From Bernardetiaceae bacterium (GTDB lineage: Bacteria; Bacteroidota; Bacteroidia; Cytophagales; Thermoflexibacteraceae): 64,000 nucleotides of DNA. Position 1 is the stretch's first letter; every line of letters starts with the position of its first letter. The stretch is from positions 1-64,000 of the forward strand of contig JANWWZ010000013.1 of assembly GCA_025057115.1 (NCBI GenBank). The letters are read 5' to 3'. Of the stretch, positions 16,261 to 25,836 are shown in pieces. Below the pieces are notes generated by a model that searched no databases, was not told where the DNA came from, and saw nothing but the letters and a program-made list of their open reading frames with translations. The position numbers were made by a program, and so were the translations under genes.

Positions 16261-18665
16261 TCTACGATTATTCGCTGAGAAATAAGAGGAATAATTGCAG
16301 TGAGCACGCGTTGTTTGACTTGTAGAACAGGTTTTCCCAACGGATCAAAATTAGGCAGCGGAGCCAACAGCGCTATTTCTTCTGTTATCAACTTTGTTGG
16401 CTGTCCATTGATTTGGATGGAATTTTTGTCGAAAAGTTCATTGAAGCCATGCAAAATTAGCTTGAGTGCAGTAAAAGAAGACGGATAATTTCCTTGAGCG
16501 GCTTCCAAAATTAGCCTGCGAGCAGGACCTTGATACACAATTACTCGGCGGTAAAAAATGCCTTTTTCGTAGTTATAACTTTCTCCATCGTCCTCATAGA
16601 AAACAAAATCGCTACTTTCTGTATGATAATACACGTGCAGGTAAAGGGTTCCGTCGTGAGGTTGTTGCACATGCTGCACAATGCTTTGCATGGGAATAAT
16701 GGCACCTGCTTTAACAAATACTGGCAAGAACTCCAATGGACTTTCTACTAATATTTCGCAGTTGCCTTCATAAGTTGAGTCGTTGTATAAATAAAACCAT
16801 TTTCCAGGCGGCAGAAAGACTTTTGTCATGTATTGATTAGAGGGAGTAGGGCACACCATCAAAAAGGGACCGAAAAAGTATTGATTTTGATAGGCTGGTA
16901 AATAGACTCTATCCTCGTAAGGATGTTCTAAAGCCAAGGTACGAGCAATGGGCAACCCATTTTGAGAGGCTTGGTAAAAAAGCGAATAAAGATAAGGCAA
17001 CAACTGATATCGCAAGTTGATATAATTGCGCGCAATAGCTTCTACTTCTTCGCCAAAACTCCAAGGCTCTTGGCTAGGGGTATTAATCATGGTATGGCAT
17101 CGGAAAAACGGCATAAAGGCACCTTGTGCAATCCAGCGGGCAAAAAGTGCTGGCGTAGGTACTCCTATAAATCCGCCTATGTCGCAACCTGCGAAAGGTA
17201 CCCCTGCCAGACCGATGCTGCAAATCATGCGTGCACTAAGTAGCATGTGTTCATCGGAAGAGGTATTGTCGCCTGTCCAAAGAGCGGCATACCGCTGAAT
17301 GCCGGCATAGGCTGCTCGCGTGAGCACGAAAGGGCGCTTTCCTTTCATGAGTGTTTTAACTCCTTCGCAGGTTGCTCGCGCCATTTGCATGCCGTATACA
17401 TTGCGCGCTTTTCTGGCGGTGGCCATTTGTCCTTCGTAGTTAAACTCTACTAAGTCTGGGAGTTTTTGTCCCCAGGTAGCGGGTTCGTTCATGTCGTTCC
17501 AGAAACCCTCTACGCCGCCAGTGACGTAGTCAGCAAATTTTTCTCCCCACCACTGGCGAACGTTAGGATTAGTGAAATCGGGAAAATGGCACCATCCTGG
17601 CCACACCTGAGCGCAGTAAGGCGAACCATCGGGGTATTTTACGAATACTTCTCGAGCCATTCCCTCTTCATAGGGGGAGTAGCCTTGTTCAACTTTGATG
17701 CCTGGATCGCAAATTACCACTACGTGGAAGCCCATCTTTTGCAGTTGTGCAATTAACTTGGCTGGATGAGGAAAGCGCTCAGAGTCCCAAGTGAAAATTT
17801 TGTAGCCTTCCATGTAGTGAATATCCAAGTGGATTGCATCAGCAGGAATTTGCTTACTTCGGAACGTCTGCGCCAAAAGGAGCACTTGCTCTTCTGGGTA
17901 GTAACTATACCGACTTTGGTGCAAACCAAGACTCCACTTAGGAGGCAGCGGCATCGTACCAGTTAGACGGCAGTAGGCTTTGATTATGTCTGCTACTGTT
18001 GTACCAGCAAAGAAATAGTAATTCATTGGACCTTCTTCCACAGTGAAGGAGGCAAATCGGTGGTTGGAAGCACCAAAATTAAAATGAGATTTCACTGGGC
18101 TGTCCATAAAGATGCCGTAACAGCGGTGGGACTCGGGCAATATGCCAATATAAAAAGGCAAGGTAGCATACAACGGATCGCTTTCAGTGCCGTAGCCGAA
18201 GAAATCGGTATTCCAGTGAGTAAATCCACTGCCGCGCCGATCTAAGTTACCAGTTTTTTCTCCTAGTCCGATAAATCTTTCTCTGGGTTGTAGTTTTTTA
18301 TACACCGTTGTTTGAGTACCAATCCAAGAGATTCCAAAAGCAGGTTCATCTTCGTTGAGCAGGGTGCCTGTAGCATCATAAAATTTGAGCCGCACAGGAT
18401 TTTTTTGCACTTGTAGGTGTATTTGTTCAGTGGATAATTGAAGGCTCTCTGCGGTTTCTGACCATTTTAGATCAAAAGGGGAACGTTGCTGCTCGATGAC
18501 GGCATAAGAAAAAAATTCTCGCTCTTGTGGAGATTGCCATGCCTGCAGACGAACAGTATCAGCAGCAATAAACTCTATTTGAAGGCTACCAAAGTCTGTA
18601 ATGATGCTAGCGCCTTCAGGGCTGCGTTCTAATGCTACCAAATTGCCAAGAGATTTGCTGCGCAT
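16254..18665 (-). CDS. Glycoside hydrolase family 31 (alpha-glucosidase type)
   Basis: An 803-residue GH31 enzyme with the nucleophile Asp391 in GFWNDMNEP and the acid/base Asp465 in WTGDNTSSDEHM. Other family marks are FIGLGEKTGNLDRRG (131-145), the N-terminal galactose-mutarotase-like domain with a DUF5110-like C-terminal part, and FFRCHTMINTPSQEPWSFG. Likely activity is exo-hydrolysis of alpha-glucosides such as maltose or glycogen-derived oligosaccharides. There is no signal peptide, so it is probably cytoplasmic. It is the first gene of the leftward cluster with dehydratase, topA and TPR gene. The exact substrate cannot be read from sequence. Confidence 0.93.
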   Translation of the reverse strand: MRSKSLGNLVALERSPEGASIITDFGSLQIEFIAADTVRLQAWQSPQEREFFSYAVIEQQRSPFDLKWSETAESLQLSTEQIHLQVQKNPVRLKFYDATGTLLNEDEPAFGISWIGTQTTVYKKLQPRERFIGLGEKTGNLDRRGSGFTHWNTDFFGYGTESDPLYATLPFYIGILPESHRCYGIFMDSPVKSHFNFGASNHRFASFTVEEGPMNYYFFAGTTVADIIKAYCRLTGTMPLPPKWSLGLHQSRYSYYPEEQVLLLAQTFRSKQIPADAIHLDIHYMEGYKIFTWDSERFPHPAKLIAQLQKMGFHVVVICDPGIKVEQGYSPYEEGMAREVFVKYPDGSPYCAQVWPGWCHFPDFTNPNVRQWWGEKFADYVTGGVEGFWNDMNEPATWGQKLPDLVEFNYEGQMATARKARNVYGMQMARATCEGVKTLMKGKRPFVLTRAAYAGIQRYAALWTGDNTSSDEHMLLSARMICSIGLAGVPFAGCDIGGFIGVPTPALFARWIAQGAFMPFFRCHTMINTPSQEPWSFGEEVEAIARNYINLRYQLLPYLYSLFYQASQNGLPIARTLALEHPYEDRVYLPAYQNQYFFGPFLMVCPTPSNQYMTKVFLPPGKWFYLYNDSTYEGNCEILVESPLEFLPVFVKAGAIIPMQSIVQHVQQPHDGTLYLHVYYHTESSDFVFYEDDGESYNYEKGIFYRRVIVYQGPARRLILEAAQGNYPSSFTALKLILHGFNELFDKNSIQINGQPTKLITEEIALLAPLPNFDPLGKPVLQVKQRVLTAIIPLISQRIIVEW

Positions 18666-18795
18666 GTAAAAATTGCTTTTTGGGTTAGTGAACTACTATA
18701 GTGACAGTTGCAAAATATGAAATAGTTGGCTGAAGGTCAAAAATAGTCGTGGTTAATCGCAGGGTCAGCATCATGCAGGGCGAGCAACTTTTTGC

Positions 18796-18830
18796 AAAAC
18801 AAAAAGAGCAACTAGCTTATAAGTTGCGCT
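18796..18830 (-). terminator. Rho-independent terminator (minus strand)
   Basis: Read leftward, AGCGCAACT pairs with AGTTGCTCT (8 of 9 positions) around an 8-base loop and is followed by TTTTTGTTTTGC. It lies about 80 bases beyond the stop of the repeat protein at 18911-20146. Confidence 0.65.
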
Positions 18831-18910
18831 AGATGCTCTGAGGCAATTACGTAAAGAGGATTTAAAAAATCAAATGCTGACGCAACCTGCTACAAAGAGA
18901 CTTTTAAGGA

Positions 18911-20146
18911 TTACTGCTTTATGTCGCCATTTTTTGAAACCTTTACTACTAAATGATCAGTGGTTTCGCTTTCGGTGTATCCTGCAATAACAAAATCACC
19001 GTTGAGGTCTTCTGCAATGCCGTAAGCTCGTTGGTCTCCAGGGCCGCCAATGGATTTTCTCCAAAGTGTTCTACCTTGATCGTCTAACAACATGACTAAT
19101 GCATTATTTCCTTCTTTGCTGGTATTTTCGTTATTCTCATCAGGAACGAAAATATCAATGTATCCTGCAATAGCTATTTTTCCCTCTTTAGTAACGGTTA
19201 AGTCGAGAGCCTCATCAGTGCTAGTGGTGCCAGTAACCATTTCCCAGAGTTTATTTCCTTTGGCATCTACTTTTAATACCCATATATCATGACTTCCTTC
19301 TTTGGCAAAAGAGTAAGTATAACCTGCCATGACAAAACCACCGTCAGGAGTTTGACCAATAGTATTGGCTTGCTCACCTATTCTGCCACCATAGGTTTGC
19401 TCCCAAAGTTTCATGCCTTCTTTGTCCAACGCTACTAGCCAGAAATTCCACGTAACTTTAGCTTGATAACGCACTTCCTTACTCCCTGCTATCATGAAAC
19501 CACCTTCTTTATTAGTTATTACTTTGGCTCCTATTTCACTGGTGGGAGGCAATCCTAGTTCTCTTTTCCACAGAAGCTCGCCTTTTTCATTCATTTTGAT
19601 GAGCACTGCATCAGACTTGCCAGTATTGATTTTGGTGACATTGGCAAGGATGATAAAACTGCCATCTTCTAATTGCAGTACGGAACGACCTTCATCAATG
19701 CTGTCATCCTCGCCGTAGATTTTAGCCCATTGGCGTTCTCCGTTTTTATCTATCTTGACAACCCATATATCTTTCATATCTGCACCACCGCCATAGGAAT
19801 CAGAAGAACCCACTACTAAAAAACCGCCGTCGCGTGTTTCACATAAAGCAAATGCTTCCTCTGTTTCCTGACCGCCGTAATTTTTATCCCATACAACGGA
19901 GCCATTATAATCGAGCTTGACTACGTTAAAATTCATATCTAGCGCATTAGTGCCATATGAATTTGATCTACCTGCTACTACGACTCCATTCCCTGATTTG
20001 AGGGCTACAATGTCAGCAGAAGCATCGTAATTTTTGCCACCAAAGACTTTGTAAAAAGCAGTAAGGTGGTGAGGACTGTACCACAAAACACTCCACCAGT
20101 AAGGTCCGGCGAGCAGCATCCAAAGAAGTAGAACAAACGGCTTCAT
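18911..20146 (-). CDS. Secreted beta-propeller-like repeat protein
   Basis: This 411-residue protein (start at MKPFVLLLW, chosen because it gives a clean N-terminal hydrophobic segment) consists of about seven repeats of ~50 residues. Each follows the pattern D(x)A..(x)dGG(f/y)(v/i)(v/i)AG(y/s)(t/s)...D(i/a)WVVK(l/i)D..G..lW(x)k.yGG. Such proteins are common in Bacteroidota and are predicted to fold as beta-propellers resembling quinoprotein/kelch domains, in the periplasm or at the cell surface. No catalytic residues or C-terminal secretion domain are seen. An in-frame ATG at 20221 would add 25 residues but weakens the signal. It is divergent from the pdeM remnant. Confidence 0.7.
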   Translation of the reverse strand: MKPFVLLLWMLLAGPYWWSVLWYSPHHLTAFYKVFGGKNYDASADIVALKSGNGVVVAGRSNSYGTNALDMNFNVVKLDYNGSVVWDKNYGGQETEEAFALCETRDGGFLVVGSSDSYGGGADMKDIWVVKIDKNGERQWAKIYGEDDSIDEGRSVLQLEDGSFIILANVTKINTGKSDAVLIKMNEKGELLWKRELGLPPTSEIGAKVITNKEGGFMIAGSKEVRYQAKVTWNFWLVALDKEGMKLWEQTYGGRIGEQANTIGQTPDGGFVMAGYTYSFAKEGSHDIWVLKVDAKGNKLWEMVTGTTSTDEALDLTVTKEGKIAIAGYIDIFVPDENNENTSKEGNNALVMLLDDQGRTLWRKSIGGPGDQRAYGIAEDLNGDFVIAGYTESETTDHLVVKVSKNGDIKQ

Positions 20147-20237
20147 AAGGAAATCAATAAAACTTATTAATTTACATAATGAAATATCAAAAAGAATATT
20201 GTGCAGATGTGATAATTTCACGCATCCTACCGCAAAA

Positions 20238-20887
20238 ATGGTGTCAAAATCCCTAACATACTCATTTTTAGGTCAAAACTTTCAGTTGTTGCCTCAGAAA
20301 GCTCTTTTTTGGCAAGAAAAGCAGATGCTTATTCTTACTGATATTCATCTTGGCAACGCAGGTCACATGCGCAAGTTTGGCATTGCTATGCCTTTGCAAC
20401 TGCACCAACATGATCTGGCAACACTAGAAGAGCTCATTGAGTACTACCATCCAGCCACTGTAATTATTCTCGATGATTTGTTTCACAGCCAATGGAACGC
20501 TCAATGGACTCTGTTAACCCAATGGCTTGAAAGATTTAAGTACCTTCAATGGTTACTAGTTTGTGGTAATTGCGATGTTTTACCTAAACAACTCTATTGC
20601 CCTACTTGTAAGTGGTTGGCAATCAGCGGGAAATATTTTCCTTTGTCTTTACTCATAAGCCTGTTTCGCCTTCTGAGCGGACTTATAACATCAGCGGGCA
20701 CTTACACCCCGCAGTAGAGTTAAAGGGACGCGGTAAACAGCGCGTAACCTCGCCTTGTTTTTACTTCGGAGCAAATAAGGCTACATTACCAACCTTTGGG
20801 AAATTTACAGGTTGTTCTATTATCAAACCTCAGGACAATGATGTGGTATTTGTGGTAAGTGGTAGTTCTGTGATTGGGGTCAGCTGA
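20238..20887 (+). pseudogene. pdeM: Frameshifted metallophosphoesterase, PdeM family
   Basis: Two overlapping frames together spell one ~216-residue PdeM-like protein (ligase-associated DNA-repair phosphoesterase family). The first frame (from ATG 20238) gives LTDIHLGN, LDDLFHS and CGNCD. The second, from about 20637 to 20887, gives FVFTHKP, SGHLHPAVELKGRGKQR, PCFYFGANKATLPTFGKFTG and DNDVVFVV. Adding one T to the TTTT at 20636-20639 would join them as GKYFSFVFTHKP. Two family residues are also changed: the usual GD before LFHS is DD, and GNHD has become GNCD. The usual neighbours (LigD-type ligase and DEXH helicase) are absent. A real pseudogene is favoured, but a homopolymer sequencing error is possible for the frameshift. 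Confidence 0.72.
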
Positions 20888-20908
20888 ATGGGTTATTTTT
20901 GCGCAAGT

Positions 20909-22609
20909 ATGAACCGCCAGGTAAGAAAGTGGGAAGACTTGTTGCAATGGACAGCAGTTGCACTAGGACTTTTATGCCTTAACTTGTTTATAAGCAAGTT
21001 TTTTATTAGAGTTGATCTGACCCAAGACAAGCGTTATTCCATTGCACCAGGAACGCGCTCATTACTGGAGAATTTAAAAAGCAATATTTATGTAGAAATT
21101 TATCTGGAAGGGGAGCTCAATGCTGGTTTTAGAAGGCTTCAAGCAGCTATTAAACAAACCTTAGAAGAGTTTAACGCTTATAGCAATGGAAGGGTACAAT
21201 TTCGCTTTGTCAATCCTGAAACGGCCAAGAATGCAGAACAACGGGCTGCTTTTCAACGCCAGTTAGTTAACGCTGGCATCCAGCCTACTAATTTGTTTGA
21301 AACCACTTCCGATGGCAAGCGAATTCAAAAAATTATCTTTCCTGGAGCTATTGTCCGTGCAGGGACGCGGCAAGGAGCTGTTAATTTTCTCAAAGGCAAC
21401 CTTGCTGCTACCGCTCAAGAGCGTTTAAATCAATCAGTAGAAGGAGTAGAGTTTGAACTAGCAAGTGCTATTAAAAAAGTAACTCAGCAGCACAAACCGC
21501 GCATTGCCCTCATTCAAGGACATGGCGAGTTAAAGAGTCCCCTTATTGGCGACTTAAAAACAAGTTTAGAGGAATTTTTTGTTGTAGAAGAGGTAATGCT
21601 CAGCAATGACAGTGCCCTTGCAAACTATCAAGTAGCTGTAATCATTCAACCTACTAGACGCTACACAGAAGAAGAAAAATTTCGGTTAGATCAGTTCATC
21701 ATGGGCGGGGGAAAAGCACTTTTTATGGTTGACATGGTGCAAATGAACTTGGACAGTATTGCCATCAACGGAGCATACGCCTTTGGTTACGATTTGAATT
21801 TAGAGGACATGCTTTTTCGCTACGGCGTGCGCGTGAATATGAATCTAGTGCAAGATTTGCAAATGGGTACTATTGTGGTCAATGTAGGTCAATTTGGAAA
21901 TGCGCCTAATTTGCAGCCTGTTCCTTGGCCCTATTACGTGTTGGCGAATCAGTTTGGAAAGCACCCTATTACGCGCAACCTCAATGCAATTTATACCAAA
22001 TTTGTCAGCAGCATTGATACGGTAAAATCCAAAGGTCAAGTGCGCAAAATACCGCTTGTAATGACCAATCAATATTCGCGCATTCGCCGAGCCCCTACTA
22101 TAGTAAGCCTCGAAGAACTGAAGGCAGATACTGACCCCGAAAAATTTACTCAAAGCCATATTCCCATTGCTTACCTGTTAGAGGGCAAGTTTCATTCTCT
22201 GTTTCGCAACCGCTTTGCCCCTGAAGGTATTAGTCAACAAGCTCACATCATCCAAGAAAGCGTTCCTACACAGATAGCTGTTATAGGAGATGGCGATGTA
22301 GCTGTAAACGAACTAGACCGACGTACCAAACAACCCCTACCTTTGGGATTTGACCCCATCACCAAGCAAACCTTCTCAAACAAGGAACTTATTCTAAATA
22401 CCTTGCTCTACTTCACTGATAAGAATGGCTTATTGGAAGCTCGCCTGAAGGAAGTAAAGCTACGACCATTGGACAAAGTGCGCGTGGGAGAGGAAAAAAT
22501 TTTTTGGCAAAGTTTAAATTTACTTCTGCCTTTGTTAATCACTTTCTTGTTAGGGGGAGCGTGGTACTATATTCGCCAAAAGCGCTATGCAAAGCAAACA
22601 CTTGATTGA
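20909..22609 (+). CDS. gldG: Gliding motility ABC-transporter-associated protein GldG
   Basis: About 566 residues, with one N-terminal transmembrane segment followed by the GldG signature IRVDLTQDKRYSIAPGTRSLLENL. A long periplasmic ABC-type_uncharacterised domain follows (RIALIQGHGELKSPLIGDL, GGKALFMVDMVQ, AVIGDGDVAVNE), and there is a C-terminal transmembrane segment (LLPLLITFLLGGAWYYI). GldG works with GldF and the ATPase GldA in gliding of Bacteroidota. The start at 20909 is preferred to 20888 (which directly abuts the preceding stop), since homologues begin just before the EDLLQ region. gldF is not adjacent, which is unusual. Confidence 0.9.
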   Translation: MNRQVRKWEDLLQWTAVALGLLCLNLFISKFFIRVDLTQDKRYSIAPGTRSLLENLKSNIYVEIYLEGELNAGFRRLQAAIKQTLEEFNAYSNGRVQFRFVNPETAKNAEQRAAFQRQLVNAGIQPTNLFETTSDGKRIQKIIFPGAIVRAGTRQGAVNFLKGNLAATAQERLNQSVEGVEFELASAIKKVTQQHKPRIALIQGHGELKSPLIGDLKTSLEEFFVVEEVMLSNDSALANYQVAVIIQPTRRYTEEEKFRLDQFIMGGGKALFMVDMVQMNLDSIAINGAYAFGYDLNLEDMLFRYGVRVNMNLVQDLQMGTIVVNVGQFGNAPNLQPVPWPYYVLANQFGKHPITRNLNAIYTKFVSSIDTVKSKGQVRKIPLVMTNQYSRIRRAPTIVSLEELKADTDPEKFTQSHIPIAYLLEGKFHSLFRNRFAPEGISQQAHIIQESVPTQIAVIGDGDVAVNELDRRTKQPLPLGFDPITKQTFSNKELILNTLLYFTDKNGLLEARLKEVKLRPLDKVRVGEEKIFWQSLNLLLPLLITFLLGGAWYYIRQKRYAKQTLD

Positions 22610-23750
22610 TTACATCTTTATAGGGCTGTTGGTGCTCTTGAATTGGCGGTGTTTACCCGTAAGCGAGAAAGAATCCATGCCGCCTTTGCCCAATGAAAGC
22701 AATACAGATGTTGAAAAAAAAATCAACTATCTTTCAAAGATCATTCAAAATAATCAAGCAAATGCAGAAGTATTTTACCAGCGCGCAGCATTAAATCTTT
22801 CCATTGGCAAAGAAAATCTTGCATTGGCTGACATAGACCGAGCTCTCACTTTGAAGAGCGATCAAGCCGAGTATTACTACCTCAAAGCATTGGCTTTAGA
22901 CCAAAAAGGTGATTTCGCCAATGCGCTTGCTGCTGCACGCAAAGCGCAGCTACTGGAACAGCAAGAGGGAATTCTACCTTCGCCTACTAGCTTTCAATTC
23001 ATAGGCAAGTTATACTACCTTCAGAAAGATACTGCCCAAGCGCGTCGCTATTTAGTAGCAGCCCAGCAAGCCTTTCCCGACCATGCAGAAATATATTACT
23101 ACTTGGGTTTGCTAGGAAAAGATGCTGGTGATTCTGCCCGTGCAGTGGGATTTTTGAAAAAAGCAATAGAACTGCAACCTAATTACCCTGAAGTGTACTT
23201 GAGCCTTATCGACTTTTACAAAAAACGAGGCAACAAAAGGCAAGCAATTGCAGCAGCTGCCCAAGCAGTGGAATCCTGTCCCAATCAGCCCAAACTGATG
23301 GAAATATATGCTGACTTATTAATCACCAACCAAGAGCGAGAGGCTCTAGCAATCCAATGGTACCGCCGAGCAGCTGACATGTGGACCGATAACTGGCGTT
23401 TGCACTACATTGTAGGCATGTACTACTATCGCAAGCAAGTCTACAGAGAAGCAGAGAAGTACCTAAAAACAGCCTTAGCTAACAAACCTGATCTAGAAAA
23501 GGCTCTCTACAGTTTAGGCATGATATACGAATATCAGCAACATAACTTGCCCGAAGCATTAGCACAATACGAAAAAGCTGCCCAGATTACTCCCTACGAT
23601 ACAACGGTAACTTACTCTGTCAGGCGCGTAAAAAGGAAAATTGCTTACGAAGAATACAAAAAATCACCTCAATATTTCCTTGACCAGATGCGCAAGCGCA
23701 AGCAAGAAGAAGCAGCTGGCGCACTTGAACAACCAGACGACCAAGATTGA
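22587..23750 (+). CDS. TPR-repeat envelope protein
   Basis: A 387-residue protein with an N-terminal hydrophobic segment (about residues 9-20) ending in a Cys at 22; the residues before it (NWRC) are a poor lipobox, so lipidation is uncertain. Residues 45-350 carry about eight tetratricopeptide repeats (AEVFYQRAALNLSIGKENLALADIDRAL pattern and successors). The C-terminus is charged (KRKQEEAAGALEQPDDQD). Its ATG lies 23 bases inside the end of gldG, indicating coupled expression with gldG. A role near the gliding apparatus is possible but is inferred only from position. Confidence 0.8.
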   Translation: MQSKHLIDYIFIGLLVLLNWRCLPVSEKESMPPLPNESNTDVEKKINYLSKIIQNNQANAEVFYQRAALNLSIGKENLALADIDRALTLKSDQAEYYYLKALALDQKGDFANALAAARKAQLLEQQEGILPSPTSFQFIGKLYYLQKDTAQARRYLVAAQQAFPDHAEIYYYLGLLGKDAGDSARAVGFLKKAIELQPNYPEVYLSLIDFYKKRGNKRQAIAAAAQAVESCPNQPKLMEIYADLLITNQEREALAIQWYRRAADMWTDNWRLHYIVGMYYYRKQVYREAEKYLKTALANKPDLEKALYSLGMIYEYQQHNLPEALAQYEKAAQITPYDTTVTYSVRRVKRKIAYEEYKKSPQYFLDQMRKRKQEEAAGALEQPDDQD

Positions 23751-23789
23751 GTTATTATTGTCAATATTTGGCAAATTTGTAAACGTTAT

Positions 23790-25028
23790 ATGATTTATTA
23801 TGAAAGTTTTGAGCTAAAAAATGGTTTGCGCGTAATAGTACACCAAGATGAGCAAGTGCCTACGGTGGCTATAAACGTACTTTACAACGTAGGTTCACGC
23901 GATGAACACCCCGATAAAACTGGTTTTGCACACTTGTTTGAACATCTCATGTTCAGTGGCTCTGCCCATGTGCCGCAGTATGACGCTGTTTTGCAAAGAG
24001 CAGGCGGAGAATGCAATGCTTTCACCAATGCAGATCTAACCAGCTATTACCTCATATTACCTGCTCAAAATGCAGAAATCGGCTTTTGGCTTGAGTCGGA
24101 CCGCATGTTATCTTTAAATTTTAACCCTCACGCGCTGGAAACTCAGCGCAAAGTAGTCATTGAAGAATATAAACAACGCTACTTAAACCAACCTTATGGA
24201 GATGTATGGCTGCGTCTTCTCCCTATGGCTTACAAAGTCCATCCTTATCGCTGGCCCACTATTGGAAGAGATATCTCTCACATCGAGAAAGCCACTTTAG
24301 AAGACGTAAAAGAGTTTTTCTTCAAATATTACCGACCTAACAACGCTATTTTATCAGTGGCAGGTAACATAAGTCTTGAGCAAGTTAAATGCTTTGCTGA
24401 CAAATGGTTTGGGTCAATACCTGCAGGTGGGATTCCAGTGCGAAACTTGCCTTCCGAGCCATCACAAACTCAATCTCGTAGCCAATGGGTTCAAGCCAAA
24501 GTGCCTGCCAATGCTATTTACAAGGTTTGGCATATGTGCAACCGCCTCCATCCTGATTATTATGCTACCAGTTTATTAAGCGATATTTTAGGGCGCGGAA
24601 AGTCCTCTAGATTGCATCGCTTCTTGGTAGAGCAAGAGCGCTTGTTAGTTTCTGTAAGCGCCGGCATTTCAGGCACCATAGACGAAGGTCTTTTTACTGT
24701 CTCTGCTAAATTGGCTCAAGGGGTAAGCCTTGAGCAAGCAGAAAGGGCTATTGAGGAAGTCATTAGCCGATTGCAAGAGGATTTGTCCGAAAATGAACTG
24801 CAAAAAGTGAAAAATAAAGCAGAGTCCACGTTGGCATTTGGCGAAATGGAAGTCCTTAGCCGTGCTATTGGCTTGGCTTATGCCACCTTGCTGGGAGATA
24901 CTGATCTGGTCAATCAACAAGGTCGCAAAATTCAAGCAGTGAGCAAGGAAGATATCCTCCGTGTTGCCAGGCAGTTATTCAAGCCAGAAAATTGTTCTAC
25001 TTTATACTATCAAGCTATGCTAAATTAG
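23790..25028 (+). CDS. M16 family zinc metallopeptidase
   Basis: A 412-residue pitrilysin/processing-peptidase-type protein. The inverted zinc motif HLFEH is at residues 48-52, and the third ligand is in VVIEEYKQR about 75 residues later, as in active M16 B-type enzymes. The inactive-like second domain (about 190-410) follows. There is no signal peptide, so it could be cytoplasmic, as in many single-chain M16B proteins; partners often form heterodimers with an inactive subunit, and none is adjacent. It follows the TPR gene by 39 bases. Confidence 0.93.
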   Translation: MIYYESFELKNGLRVIVHQDEQVPTVAINVLYNVGSRDEHPDKTGFAHLFEHLMFSGSAHVPQYDAVLQRAGGECNAFTNADLTSYYLILPAQNAEIGFWLESDRMLSLNFNPHALETQRKVVIEEYKQRYLNQPYGDVWLRLLPMAYKVHPYRWPTIGRDISHIEKATLEDVKEFFFKYYRPNNAILSVAGNISLEQVKCFADKWFGSIPAGGIPVRNLPSEPSQTQSRSQWVQAKVPANAIYKVWHMCNRLHPDYYATSLLSDILGRGKSSRLHRFLVEQERLLVSVSAGISGTIDEGLFTVSAKLAQGVSLEQAERAIEEVISRLQEDLSENELQKVKNKAESTLAFGEMEVLSRAIGLAYATLLGDTDLVNQQGRKIQAVSKEDILRVARQLFKPENCSTLYYQAMLN

Positions 25029-25077
25029 TTTTTGGCTTATCAATTGCACAAGTATTGCAAAAAGTTAGGTTGCAACT

Positions 25078-25578
25078 ATGAGAAAAACCAATGTATTGAG
25101 CTTGTTAGGTATTTTGCTAATTTGCACGGCTTGTCCGTATCAATCGGCTGTACCAGTGGACGAACCCAACCAGCCTGTAAAAGAAGAGTGGCTAGGAAAG
25201 TGGAAGACAGATGTCAATGCCAAGGATTTCTATGAAGTTACCAAACTAGGCGACAATATTTATCAGATTGTTGAACACACTTACAAGGTAGAAGGTGCGA
25301 TAGAACGCAAAACATACATAGCCCACACCTCAGCAGTAGGCGATATGACTTTCTTGAATGTAAAAATGACCCGCCAAGGTGCAAGCGTAGTGCCTAATTC
25401 TGATTTTTTAATTTTCAAAATAAAAAGTGCAGAGGGCAAAAAGATTACCTTGCTGCCCGTTACTGAAAATGTAAGAGAAAAATTTGACAATTCTGCAGAG
25501 CTCCGCAATTTTATTCTTGAAAATGACAAACTGAGCTTTTTCTACGAGAAAGAAACCGTTTACACAAAGGTAGACTAA
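25078..25578 (+). CDS. Small putative lipoprotein
   Basis: A 166-residue protein with a signal sequence (LSLLGILLICTAC) and Cys19 in the lipidation position, so it is probably a lipoprotein. The rest is a compact domain of beta-strand character with WLGKWKTDVNAKDFYEVTKLGDNIYQIVEHT, reminiscent of lipocalin-like folds, but I recognise no family. It closes the rightward cluster starting at gldG and is followed by a terminator. Confidence 0.75.
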   Translation: MRKTNVLSLLGILLICTACPYQSAVPVDEPNQPVKEEWLGKWKTDVNAKDFYEVTKLGDNIYQIVEHTYKVEGAIERKTYIAHTSAVGDMTFLNVKMTRQGASVVPNSDFLIFKIKSAEGKKITLLPVTENVREKFDNSAELRNFILENDKLSFFYEKETVYTKVD

Positions 25579-25582
25579 CACC

Positions 25583-25620
25583 AAGGCGCTTGGGTTTCGG
25601 CTCAAGCGCCTTAGCTTTGT
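25583..25620 (+). terminator. Rho-independent terminator
   Basis: AAGGCGCTTG pairs perfectly with CAAGCGCCTT around a 10-base loop, followed by AGCTTTGTTC. It lies 4 bases after the lipoprotein stop. The U-tract is weak. Confidence 0.65.
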
Positions 25621-25836
25621 TCATATAAATCACATAACTGTTGGTCGGAACGCGAAATAACAAAAACAACTCACTAGGTCTAGCTTGGAAGGCTCATTCG
25701 GTACCTGCTAATCAGTTTGGGCAATAAGCCTGAGAAATACTCATCACTAACCAAACATTTGACGAGGTTTTTCAAGAGATGTTGCAAAATGGAGTACGAA
25801 AAGCAACAGAGTGTGCCCTGCCTTCAAAGCACTCGC

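Noticed and set aside
20630-20645. Programmed -1 ribosomal frameshift in pdeM
   Set aside because: There is no X XXY YYZ slippery heptamer with a downstream pseudoknot evident, and conserved residues are already altered. Kept only as a remote option.
20612-20887. Independent 91-residue gene starting at GTG inside pdeM
   Set aside because: Its sequence is plainly the second half of PdeM, so it is a fragment of the frameshifted gene rather than a separate gene.
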